DNA of 44,456 nucleotides from Alphaproteobacteria bacterium (lineage in GTDB: Bacteria > Pseudomonadota > Alphaproteobacteria > UBA3830): positions 1 to 44,456 of the forward strand of contig BNWE01000003.1 in assembly GCA_025998595.1 (NCBI GenBank). The letters are read 5' to 3'. Positions within the stretch are counted from its first letter, which is position 1, and the number at the start of each line of letters is the position of its first letter. Below, piece after piece: positions 16,001 through 19,330 of the stretch. The position numbers were made by a program, and so were the translations under genes. The notes below the pieces were generated by a model, which saw only the letters and a list, made by a program, of their open reading frames with translations, was not told the DNA's origin and ran no database searches.

Positions 16001-18353
16001 TCCAATTGGTCCCCTCTATGGAATTAAGAGAGCCGGCGCCAGTGCTTGGCTCCTCTTTTGTCCAGGTTGTTCCGTCTGTACTGGTGGCTACAAATCCATT
16101 GCTATTTAGCGCCAGCCATTTGCCGCCAACGTAGAAAACTTTTCTCCAATCAGTCGCCCGGATGCTATGGAGGGTTCCGGAACCCGTTCCATCATTGTCC
16201 TCAGTGGGGTCCTGCAGCGTCCAGATGATTGCGTCAGTACTGGTAGCCACCAGTCCTTGGCCGTTCACTGCTAGCCATGTGCCGTTGCCGTAGAAAACTC
16301 CATTCCAATTGGTGTTCGATATGGAATCAAGAGATTCATCGCTGTTCTCACCAGCTGTGCTTTTTTCCCAGGTTGTTCCGTCTATACTGGTGGCCACATA
16401 TCCATTGTTATTCAGCGCCAGCCATTTGCCGTTATAGCCTAAGCATTTCCAACCATCGGATTGTGTGTCGTTCAGGTTGTTAGACATGGAAGCCCAACTG
16501 AGTTCCGCTTCTACGACAATCCTTAATGCGCGTCTCTGTGGAAATGTGAGCTTGTCGCCGTTAATTGTCGAATCATATTTCAGAATCTGACGAGGACCAG
16601 CAATGGTGCCATTGTAGGGGCTGCCGTCCAGAAATTTATGAGCGGCGTCTTCGTAATTTATGCTGAAGTCGATCTTGTCGGATTCCACCATGGGGATTTC
16701 GGAGCGATCGTTGTCAAATCCGAGATATGTGAGCTCGCCAGGTTCGAAGGCGTCTGGCTTATTGACCATCAGAATCATGACTTTTGTGCGGCCACTATTA
16801 TTTTTGTGCGGCATAGCCAATCTGTCGTCGGTACCGGCGGCAACATATGGATCGTTTGCCCAAGTTTGAAGCAAATTGTTCGCCCATTCCAGTGGAATAA
16901 ACAGGAAATTACTGGCGTTTTTCGGATCAGTTATGGGAGTATAGGAAAAATTCTTCGCCAACTTCTCCAAATCCGCCTCAATATCCACAATGGGATAGGG
17001 ATTCGGCTCATATTTAGGACATTCGTGCTCGCATTTCATGCTGAGAAGATTCGCGTAGCCCAAATAACACGGATTCAAATTCATCTGGCGAAAACACGTG
17101 GAGGGTGTGTTCTCATTGGGAGCTATTACGGATAATACATCCCCTCGGTAAATTACGTTGCCTGTATAAGAAACGTCCATTCCGTCCTTTTTCTCTACGT
17201 CTCCCGCTCGGCACATTATGGGATATATGCCGTCGGTTCCCCAATCATAGTTTCCCTCCATCAGTGAATCGCCCTTTTTGCCGCTGGTGCCATATAAAAT
17301 CGCCCCAACTATGTAGGGATTGGTGTCAGTGCTGTCATTAAGAGGAGATATAGGTATCGCTGCCCATTTTTCGTTTGCACCCGTTGCTCTGGCAGCCGGA
17401 AGCGATACCTTTGCCGAATAAGGAACTACACCAACATATGTTCCTCTCGTATGAAAAAAACTTGAGAGAAAATCTCTGTAGGCGGCGCTTATCTCCAAAA
17501 TGGGCTCCGTCGTGTACGGATTTACTCCAACTGCCTGTTGCACGTTTCCCATAAGGGATAAATTGGTCGGATCGCCCGACGGTTCAGATTTGTAATCGCA
17601 ATTGTTTGGATTGCAGGCGGCTCCATTGGTCGGAAGCGACAATATAATGTCCACGTTGCACTCAGCTGGAATATTGGAAGTCGTAGCGGAACCGTCTTTA
17701 TAGGTTGCGTCAACCTGAATATCGCCGTTTCCATCAATGAGAATGTCAATATTACCTGGAGGTTCCGGAAGTAATTTGTAATTGAATGTTAGAAAATTGA
17801 GAAATCCTTCGAGGTTTTTGTTAATCTTAAGATCGTATTTTAAGTCAATAAATGGAATCGCAATTGTAGCTGGACCAGGACCTCCAACAATTGCTGCCAA
17901 ATTCCGATACATTCCGTATTTTTTAGAACTTTGCAAACTCAATTCTACAGCAGGGTTAATATCGTCAACAACTTCCAGCCCTGCCATCTGCGAAAGCCTA
18001 GTAAGGTAGTCTGGATCGTTCCCAATCTCCATCTCCAGAGATTTTACCTTGGAACTATCCACAATGTACTTAGTGCCAACGAATATCAATGGCAACAGCA
18101 CTGCCAACAAAATCGTCACATACCCGCCAACGTGACGTTGGATCCGCTTACTGCTATCGCTACCAACGTGACGTTGAATCCGTTTACTGCTATCGCTACC
18201 AACGTGACGTTGAATCCGTTTACTGCTATCGCTACCCGCTGCAATGGTATGCGAGATGTGCTTGCACTGTCGAAGCCGGTTCAATAAAAGTAAGCGCTTA
18301 TGGTGCAACCACTGCAACCACTGCTTTAGTTCGGGAATCAAAAACTTAAACAT
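1..18353 (-). CDS. Giant TadG-like multi-beta-propeller surface protein (C-terminus beyond window)
   Basis: The minus strand is open from ATG 18353 to the left edge with no in-frame stop, at least 6117 codons. Residues about 76-98 form one hydrophobic helix (starting GYVTILLAVLLPLIF) placed as in TadE/TadG pilus proteins. Residues about 229-532 resemble the TadG von Willebrand A domain (VDIILSL, VGVVPYSAKVSLP, KVMILMV). From about residue 618 onward come eleven six-repeat propellers and many beta-rich linkers. No signal peptidase site is evident, so the helix probably anchors the protein with the repeats outside the cell. Inferred role: surface adhesion or a pilus-associated structure. The ribosome-binding site is weak and TTG 18362 is an alternative start. 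The gene is divergent from the ATP synthase operon. Openness of the frame is certain, the TadG assignment is likely, and the function is unknown. Confidence 0.9.
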   Translation of the reverse strand, partial: MFKFLIPELKQWLQWLHHKRLLLLNRLRQCKHISHTIAAGSDSSKRIQRHVGSDSSKRIQRHVGSDSSKRIQRHVGGYVTILLAVLLPLIFVGTKYIVDSSKVKSLEMEIGNDPDYLTRLSQMAGLEVVDDINPAVELSLQSSKKYGMYRNLAAIVGGPGPATIAIPFIDLKYDLKINKNLEGFLNFLTFNYKLLPEPPGNIDILIDGNGDIQVDATYKDGSATTSNIPAECNVDIILSLPTNGAACNPNNCDYKSEPSGDPTNLSLMGNVQQAVGVNPYTTEPILEISAAYRDFLSSFFHTRGTYVGVVPYSAKVSLPAARATGANEKWAAIPISPLNDSTDTNPYIVGAILYGTSGKKGDSLMEGNYDWGTDGIYPIMCRAGDVEKKDGMDVSYTGNVIYRGDVLSVIAPNENTPSTCFRQMNLNPCYLGYANLLSMKCEHECPKYEPNPYPIVDIEADLEKLAKNFSYTPITDPKNASNFLFIPLEWANNLLQTWANDPYVAAGTDDRLAMPHKNNSGRTKVMILMVNKPDAFEPGELTYLGFDNDRSEIPMVESDKIDFSINYEDAAHKFLDGSPYNGTIAGPRQILKYDSTINGDKLTFPQRRALRIVVEAELSWASMSNNLNDTQSDGWKCLGYNGKWLALNNNGYVATSIDGTTWEKSTAGENSDESLDSISNTNWNGVFYGNGTWLAVNGQGLVATSTDAIIWTLQDPTEDNDGTGSGTLHSIRATDWRKVFYVGGKWLALNSNGFVATSTDGTTWTKEEPSTGAGSLNSIEGTNWSGVSYGSGKWLAINDNGKVAASTDRATWTQVGTSTGEGSLNSIEATNWSGISYGNGQWLAMNQGGKVATSTGGASWTRQNSSTGSLLSINNNGWYGGAFYWNGQWIAMNKDGKMATTASGSFTLANLANTASTTGSLTMNIIGRQEIFVSSNWIKDKQDDENDYSISFNGSNVKLISAEITNADISHIEPILITYNDLAYVDFITNRTCGDLWHSFSSTPETVNNVINFGNSNILEIGNKIGTNKNGNENGNENGNENGNENSNENGNENGNENGNENGNENGTNNVLMYGPLAPEKYVLSFPPPVDDAALLKYVPPVDNDAQIYTIGAGSSLGGTNVNEKEKKGTSALTSADGVLKYSSVGTGLGSEFGDFIIADANSSAGAASNLISYTYYDPPPDNLPKFLEITNVAPTPKDNDGGLQYEILSKNEISITNANPIHYTIPGDATSAPDLKFEPISNGSNSSTITVPLGHNTSPSATISSGKLTYTPEPHEEDVQDIVNVAAGDYKGKLLTYAPMKPGIVTTSDTLDVAGGNYRSELMSYAPLPSEIVTTENIPDVMDIAAGNYKSKVMTYAPLEPDTVTTTIPSSTDVLDIASRNYRSELLSYAAQQPDTATTAVTDAINIAAGAYQSELLTYATQEPETTDVPDVLNIAAGGYQSEVMTYASKEPETTDVPDVLNIAAGEYQSEMMTYASQEPETTEVTDVIHFDQNKIAGEVMTYATISGAHSYSIGNGLDCRENVTGRIHVPDKKTITLTVRKAIGWKEVGNLCFIQNGDWLDNGGLGYNGSKWLAVNFNGYVATSTDGVTWTQEIPDGGATGSGSLCAIQSYDWLVGASYGDDKWLAVNCNGYVATSTDGVTWTQQIPDGGATGSGSLCDIQPTGWRGGASYGDDKWLAVNENGYVATSMDGVTWTQQIPDGGATGSGSLGDIMSNAWFGGASYGDDKLLAVNKCGYVATSNDGLTWTQQIPDGGATGSGSLTYIDNSGGWLGGASYVDDKWLAVNINGYVATSMDGVTWTLQATYNGSSTLGAIHSDCWWSCASYGAGKLIAMDVCGHVAALDPSITEDSTFAITVGDGMPITSATATEQTITIQESALVSDGTNGWYVDLNMTNVMLVSATTTYNKKVADKGRITVTKNDKPITLKVKKKELKWEPFLPNAVNNIYAMISIGTKLYAIHETSGQLYMIDTAAGASAAWTSVGTNTADDIVSSSWYGLCAIGGKIYAIGGNGRLVTLDANATTKTWTTVGTSTPDSVADGPWYSICAIGNKVYTIGSNSSRLSSIDVSAAPPTWTLCGINTAKDVMTGGWRRVCAIGHRVYSLEQSSCKLSSIDVSAVTPTWINHSTIANASFYVPLCVIGSKIYTISDVSGQLKTRNANSLISSWTDIGTNTACDTTDVAADTWYTLCTTGNKLYALDKGSGKMAVIDLSVMGATVFQITVGADTPTPIDSTADEGEEVVINANQLQGVEGNYYIDLRMENVELVKAETTYDKKVADKGRITVTKNDKPITLKVKKKGWKPFLQNTDIIGASVSALHSIGTKLYTMNIISGQLYVASTITGTTFTWTPVGAANVNDSSYYDLCSIGNVLYTASWNTGRLYSFNTENATNSTTWSQVGSAADNTKTFTYVCAIGSKIYNVNHNTGQLRFQDTTNLTSSWINIGSNTADNIVNYFWHAFCSIDNRIYAIGKNTDGGGLVTIDVSNTNPAWSSVCSNTAKQANTDAIGNEYGAWYSLCNVGTKLYAVDTGTGQLVTIDTKAPTPTWTKSETNNANSIYNGNWQTLCAIGDKLYALARESGNMAVIDLSVIEATDFNITVTDTTGSNTTSITSAAEIEIPISANDLIADGNGAYYIDLRMENVELISAETTYPKKVADKGRISISQQMDITLKVKKKELKWEAFSQYTAGFAYGITSIGTKLYVIEVDTGQLATLDTAAGTSAAWTSVGTNTAGNVVSGYWRYPCAIGDKIYAMDYNSGQLATLDTAAGTLAAWTSVGANTASNVASGNCWQGPCAIGDKIYAIEKGSGQLATLDTAAGTLAAWTSVGTNTASNVVSGYWYSPHAIGDKIYAIEKGSGQLATLDTAAGTSATWTSVGTNIASNVVSGAWMALCAIGNKIYAMDYNSEQLATLDTAAGTSAAWTSVGTNTASTNDVAVFCSMLCAIGDKLYVLNCESLSIAVIDLSVMGATDFNITVGAGTPTSINSTAEIEIPISANDLIADGNGAYYADLRMENVKLISAAVTYNRTDVVAENSRITCDKRQDVTVTVKQKAIGLEQIGDLSTVTDPPTTSGWSNFGGLGYGNGKWMAINNDGKAAISTDDGVTWTLQEPSSGAGSLNAIHNDYWSGGTSVYVNGMWIILNGNGKVATSTNDGVTWAQLDNGAHSSTIIGNSWSAISRYDNKWVALNTYGYVASSADGIAWTRLDDGSLRTIQNSDWAGAIRRGNGICMVVNGNGKVATSTNNGVSWTLKSPSSGSGSLNYIVTGVWTGVFYCNGQWFAISNNGHIATSTNNGANWTRVDDGVFSATQTGGWRLSPYANGKWLAVNQNGKVAALDPSITEDSTFSIQLTAAASVGGTSVAANTEQNITSTAEIEITIPAANLIADSSGGYYVDLKTKNVKIIKAETEIAATSITSIVNEKGRITTTQLKDVVVTVKRKAIGLEQIGDLSTVTDPPTTYSWLNFGGLGYGNGKWMAVNSNGKVAISADNGVTWTLQAPSSGAGSLNAIDTAYWNGGTSGYVNGVWIILNGNGNVATSTNDGATWTRIDNGSHKSAIIGNSWQAISRCDNKWVALNALGYVASSADGIAWTRLDDGSLRTIQNSGWAGAVRSGNGICMVVNGDGRVATSTNNGVRWTLKSPSSGSGSLNYIVTGVWTGVFYCNGQWFAISNNGHIATSTNNGANWTRVDDGVFSATQTGEWRLSPYANGKWLAVNQNGKVAALDPSITANSEFTLAVGADTPTEIAPTAEIEIPISANDLIADSSGNYYVDLKMKNIKITKAETTYDKPHTIEKGRITCDKRQNITLTVKKKEPRWEEFPANAAVSSPGVFFAFGNKIYQASHTDVQQLYVIAPATETSWSTFSAPPINISDYLSMYVVGNVFYATSYTNPPYTYSFDTTSSSSWTQVGTPTTGMAQGQDIRAIGNKIYLMSQDGGQLYVMNTMDSTPTWAPIGSNTGNSIGLAGTWVAICPIGQKLYALNGTIASGQLLVMNLSFSNPIWTVASSNTAKSVYPEASGWWHSLAAIGNKLYAVDFGTGQLVTIDTIAASPTWSKLGINTASDVPGMGGAWARLCAIGDRLYLQSNYDGKIVVMDLSVDENPNITVGSDTPTEITSTIGQTITIPAASLQANGSATFSIDLKMENVEIIKAETPLQQKSFDKGRVTCTERNDIIVTVKKKTVGWEEHSTGLTGIANTGWKMYKGTHYGDGVWMAINSNGIVATSDDGVIWTQRSNSLNAIQTDGWSGGASYGDGVWLTINYNGKVAISEDNGVTWTQKSYDGANSLSTICADNWYGASYEKGMWLTVGYDGKVAISNNKGATWEQKAPTGSEPIQERSTGPGSIYAIAINNWYGNACFAQNKRLIVNSNGKIAKSTDDGATWTQLTSLASMSIPKSWRGIYYGNGVWLAVNKNGNVVTSSDGVNWTPWSDLTSISNTEWSGISYGNGQWLAVNDNGKVATMDPSITVSSPFTVAVGSGASQPINSSSGETITISASALQEDPIITGIYYADLNMENVDVTKVQTTYKKRLSDKGRISSSERKDIDIVVTKKKFEWEEFPNCTYLNSGKGRALHSIGAKLYAIRMDNGQLYTADTAVASPTWSAVGSAIGGNTKYYALNSIGNVLYTSNMDSSNIDDGQLYTFDTTTSSPHWNSVGNAVGFDIVRIHSIGSKLYAMSHIGSQLLQVLDTAAIDPAWSSVGSNTLNSVFFSNYWKGLCAVGQQLYALSYQADTGKLITIDVGASNPSWAIFGSNTANDAHVTTSGWAALCSVGSKIYGVPQDGKLVRIDTAGNTSAAWEALGINKTEELANFLGSDCYSICSIGDKIYVIDIDGGIGVIDLSREADGTILLPAPSKQTVTGNTTVSNVDAYVEQMVTSAGKNIHIESENLEGSNGNYYVNVETNGVSFDASQASASSGRFTSASKKDIWLVVNHGSESEHTIEFKNTPNVTDSNGNVYDANTLYNITETTIFIVPAASLQGTEGDYYFDAEMYDVTFTASVIVSERVRITVPQKKNVTMEVWQKDATQAGEPWIAFDGIAVRVPASENDDAPTTEAGTHIPGISGATITSPVTLTIPSPIETDGSYVVEMDMYNVAFKAKITIEYDGILTFTKQRDVHLEVKRKDQNQELNLSVGADFTQRIDGQTTETVKTGSSKQIIDDNLTRFIHIQSESLNKVGDVYVIYTRLYNAEIKISIPVTDTGKFISTKRRDIELTVYHGSESVHELQLMQLGVKATEASGAILNAGTKRDISGTSTTPTKFTIAAEDLQEEIVGGKTVYYFTAQMYDLIFSAKMKTADKVRFTSKVKRDIILTVERKDATDAKNNNMDATIAIEGSDLAHSIPEQSITASTTITIPAENLQGTEGNYYFDAYVHNIKFITAETISNYRGRITTDQRKDIILEVAPGTVTGIPAVTLGVAVNNGTIPANVEQLITGATTFTIPAENLLPNGDGLYYFDLKMSNVNLSKATTVYDKTKTVHHLTHPQNGDLTLNMSGFQANIWEKVGLNSARDILGGDWKNISYQNGKFYALNNSRRQMAVLDSVDSSWVLAGTESVGASDWAGTAIDVNGIIYSAYHTTGQLAKFASNSWTNLGAIANSATADSSVWFDICLHENKIHSISGSTGQMVRIDQNSETPSTVSWEKIGKEQTGSWQKIRSNGINVYSINVNSGQMVKFNGVGWENVGSALGSGGWSTLCTDRNYVYSMDNAGQLKRLNLCAPPPLTWTAIGTNTASSTISGGTFADLCHDDDGNLYTLAYDGWLARFSPAGSKIKIGTDGAWTAVSGLASHPEAKTTGSPSQTSYTLDVELQSTKLISAVLKSEKTELLDDLIDFASSTDLKGKNNANIAFEATVTGNNKSVINDLYTVVTGDVSMSFAKSGTVELVIGPALGENDCTYKLKNASESTAINVTELTTIRIPIGDISRSGSTYYTTPIYTMKNVVLLRAKFISNPFMNPVPHPSKALNSFVDFSKKTTDPAKPEANGSITFEDAGVTWNEDLGYWVTKNDTSENNRFSNEGISGDFFCVMDDVGTAPPLLRWYGGDFDDDRYMPGLHRMFFLSDDWNEFKFDLKEISTGSQYKMIYGGFTKSVNAVLYNGGFYTTDAEDKPIADNKAACQKLTTAT
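1020..1890 (-). other. Beta-propeller XI (diverged, six repeats)
   Basis: Six diverged repeats (YQNGKFYALNNS, DVNGIIYSAYHTTGQL, HENKIHSISGSTGQM, NGINVYSINVNSGQM, DRNYVYSMDNAGQL, DDDGNLYTLAYDGWL). It is the most C-terminal propeller in the window and the most diverged of its family. Confidence 0.65.
1900..3780 (-). repeat. Array of about seven beta-rich linker modules
   Basis: About seven consecutive modules of roughly 80-100 residues replace propellers here. Each has an I-x-I-x-[AS]-x-x-L strand, a Y-Y-[FV]-[DN] strand and a closing R-[IF]-T...K-[RK]-[DN]-I-x-L-x-V strand. The same module occurs singly between propellers. An Ig-like sandwich is a reasonable guess, but no family is recognised. 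Confidence 0.75.
3840..4690 (-). other. Beta-propeller X (Kelch/RCC1-like, six repeats)
   Basis: Six repeats of the CSIGDKIYVIDIDGG / HSIGAKLYAIRMDNG type. It directly precedes the tandem linker array. Confidence 0.7.
4970..5820 (-). other. Beta-propeller IX (Asp-box family, six repeats)
   Basis: Six repeats with GDGVWMAINSNG, GDGVWLTINYNG, EKGMWLTVGYDG, AQNKRLIVNSNG, GNGVWLAVNKNG and GNGQWLAVNDNG, most with an Asp box (S-x-D-x-G-x-x-W). Confidence 0.8.
6075..6905 (-). other. Beta-propeller VIII (Kelch/RCC1-like, six repeats)
   Basis: Six repeats with FAFGNKIYQAS, YVVGNVFYATS, RAIGNKIYLMS, CPIGQKLYALN, AAIGNKLYAVD and CAIGDRLYLQS. These are more diverged from each other than the blades of propeller V. 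Confidence 0.7.
7177..8065 (-). repeat. Beta-propeller VII; tandem copy of propeller VI
   Basis: Same six Asp-box repeats as propeller VI with scattered substitutions and no frameshift. Preserved frame together with mostly point differences is consistent with selection for the protein and recent duplication. Confidence 0.9.
8338..9226 (-). repeat. Beta-propeller VI plus linker edge; near-identical tandem copy of 7177-8065
   Basis: Six Asp-box repeats (for example CNGQWFAISNNG and ANGKWLAVNQNG). The stretch matches 7177-8065 almost base for base at a fixed offset of 1161 bp (387 codons), so a whole propeller-linker unit was duplicated in frame. Confidence 0.9.
9470..10310 (-). other. Beta-propeller V (Kelch/RCC1-like, near-identical blades)
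   Basis: Six repeats. Five blades between 9560 and 10250 are almost identical at DNA level with a period close to 147-150 bp (CAIGDKIYAIEKGSG followed by QLATLDTAAG). The DNA identity points to very recent unequal crossing-over within this propeller. Confidence 0.8.
10600..11450 (-). other. Beta-propeller IV (Kelch/RCC1-like family, six repeats)
   Basis: Six repeats of the second family (HSIGTKLYTMNIISG, CSIGNVLYTASWNTG, CAIGSKIYNVNHNTG, CSIDNRIYAIGKNTD, CNVGTKLYAVDTGTG, CAIGDKLYALARESG). It is flanked on both sides by the shared linker with its GRIT/GRIS strand. Confidence 0.7.
11720..12560 (-). other. Beta-propeller III (Kelch/RCC1-like family, six repeats)
   Basis: Six repeats centred on C-x-I-G-x-K-[IL]-Y-x-[IL] and a downstream WTSVGTNTA-like strand (CAIGGKIYAIGGNG, CAIGNKVYTIGSNS, CAIGHRVYSLEQSS and others). 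The fold is inferred from repeat length (about 47-50 residues) and copy number. The motif is not a classical Kelch double glycine. Confidence 0.7.
12835..13730 (-). other. Beta-propeller II (Asp-box family, six repeats)
   Basis: Six repeats of the GDDKWLAVNxNGYVATSxDGVTWTQ type. The central four share IPDGGATGSGSL between blades and are close copies at DNA level (13070-13600), indicating recent blade amplification. It is followed by the common linker module. Confidence 0.8.
13850..14520 (-). repeat. Eight degenerate repeats around 'MTYA...EP.TT...NIAAG'
   Basis: About eight consecutive segments follow the pattern aromatic-x-S-E-hydrophobic-M-T-Y-A, then E-P-[ED]-T and a D-hydrophobic-[ND]-I-A-A-G motif. 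Unit length varies from about 21 to 30 residues. The last three units are nearly identical in DNA (13900-14060). This is a separate repeat type from the propellers and I do not recognise the family. Confidence 0.8.
15153..15272 (-). repeat. 12-bp repeat x10 encoding Asn-Gly-Asn-Glu
   Basis: Ten tandem copies of a 12-bp unit (plus strand GCCGTTTTCATT, with single-base variants) encode a low-complexity NGNE spacer in the giant protein. The near-identity of the copies suggests slippage, and copy number probably varies between strains. Confidence 0.95.
15645..16500 (-). other. Beta-propeller I (Asp-box family, six repeats)
   Basis: Six repeats each carry an Asp-box-like motif (S-T-D-G-T-T-W) and a G-K-W-L-A strand, for example YNGKWLALNNNG, YGNGTWLAVNGQG and YVGGKWLALNSNG. 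Asp boxes are known from sialidase/BNR and Ycf48-type propellers. None of the catalytic arginines expected of a sialidase were noticed, so a structural or binding role is inferred. Confidence 0.8.
16510..18353 (-). other. N-terminal TadG-like region of the giant protein
   Basis: Residues 1-615. A basic N-terminus is followed by a threefold 12-residue repeat, a membrane helix, then a globular part. In TadG proteins the vWA domain begins with a hydrophobic strand ending in the metal-binding DxSxS motif. Here the matching strand reads VDIILSLPTNGAAC, so the MIDAS acidic and serine residues look lost. VGVVPYSAKVSLP matches the TadG pattern 'VPFS'. RTKVMILMVNKPD fits the later vWA strand that normally reads like LMTDG. 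Several cysteines (for example CFRQ, NPCYLGY, KCEHEC) suggest an oxidising, extracytoplasmic location. Confidence 0.6.
18127..18234 (-). repeat. 36-bp tandem repeat x3 within R1 element, translated
   Basis: Three head-to-tail copies of a 36-bp unit start at 18127, 18163 and 18199. Each encodes SDSSKRIQRHVG just before the membrane helix of the giant protein. The unit contains the near-palindrome CAACGTGACGTTG, which recurs in the R1 repeat after parB (about 25277). The neighbouring bases to about 18330 also match R1 (GGTATGCGAGATGTGCTTGC is shared with the murJ insert). Confidence 0.9.
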
Positions 18354-18775
18354 TCTACTCAATATTTTGTCTTTCTGCTTAACTCAATCCCAATATAAAC
18401 TCTAAATTCTTAATTTTTGATTACTGTGTGGAACACAATTTCAACTTGGCTCCCATTGTAAAGGTTCAAACAGAGATGAGACGGCTCAAAAACCAGGCGA
18501 CCATGTGTTTTTAGTTGCAAAGAAAGTGAAAGGTCTCCAGAATTAGGTGAAGAATTTAACCTTGGAAACCACACAAGAAGGATTGTAAAACCAAAGAGAG
18601 CAGCCCTGGACATTCAAAAAATATCAAGCAAAAAGAAGCGTTCATAACGGCGCAAAAACTCTAAGAAAAAGCTCCGTCACTACGCAAGTCTGTTGTTTTT
18701 TTACAGTGTGTTTTGTGGTATATAGAAGTGTCTCAATTTTAGAAAGGTTGTGATGTTGTCTGGTTGGAGGGAGCT
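18354..18775. other. Divergent intergenic region between giant gene and atp operon
   Basis: About 420 bp. A minus-strand 67-codon frame (18410-18613, beginning MSRAALFGFTILLVWFPRL) has a signal-peptide-like start. It has no clear ribosome-binding site and no recognised homologue, so I do not call it a gene. A weak promoter-like pair, TTTACA near 18700 and TATAGA near 18720, could drive the atp operon. Confidence 0.4.
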
Positions 18776-19330
18776 GTGGCTGATAATTCACTTATTAACA
18801 AATATGTGAGCTCTTTGCATTCCGTTGCCGTTGATGCGGGAATAGGAGAAGGTGTATCATCGCAACTGAATGAGATTAAAAAAGTTATTCTCTCCTTCGA
18901 TAACTATAAGAAATTTCTAAAAAGAATTACTCTGCTGAAATCGGAGGGAACGAAGTTCATAAACGCTCTGAAGATTGGTCTGGGGTTATCGGAGATAGTG
19001 GGCAATTTTCTGGATGTCCTGGACAGCAATAACCGATTGTTCATGATCCTTGATATTTGCAATGCCTACGAAGCTCATCTTGATAGAATTTCCGGGAAAA
19101 AACGAATTTATCTGACGTTCGCCAATGCTGCTTCGGAATCGGAACAGGAAAAAATAAAGCGCGATCTTGCGGAAGTGTTTGGTAAAAAGATCGAGTATGA
19201 TGTACAATTCGATCCGTCTCTGATCGACGGTTTTAAGATACAATATCGTTCGAAAGTTTTGGATTATTCGGCGTTGTCCAAAATAAGACGTTTGCGCAAT
19301 GCTATTAGGAGAGAAAACGATGAAAATTAA
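18776..19330 (+). CDS. atpH: F1 ATP synthase subunit delta
   Basis: Subunit delta (OSCP) links the F1 head to the peripheral stalk on the cytoplasmic face. The start is GTG 18776, because GGAGGGAG lies 5-9 bases upstream; a TTG at 18764 would place that site inside the gene. The 184-residue product has the expected all-helical N-terminal half and a C-terminal beta part ([20 protein letters not shown]...[21 protein letters not shown]). It is the first gene of atpHAGDC and overlaps atpA by 11 bases, implying translational coupling. The stator and Fo genes (atpB, E, F) are not here, as is usual in alphaproteobacteria where Fo genes are encoded separately. Confidence 0.93.
   Translation: MADNSLINKYVSSLHSVAVDAGIGEGVSSQLNEIKKVILSFDNYKKFLKRITLLKSEGTKFINALKIGLGLSEIVGNFLDVLDSNNRLFMILDICNAYEAHLDRISGKKRIYLTFANAASESEQEKIKRDLAEVFGKKIEYDVQFDPSLIDGFKIQYRSKVLDYSALSKIRRLRNAIRRENDEN

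Noticed and set aside
18410..18613. 67-codon minus-strand frame with a hydrophobic start
   Set aside because: No clear ribosome-binding site and no recognised relatives; kept only as a note in the intergenic entry.
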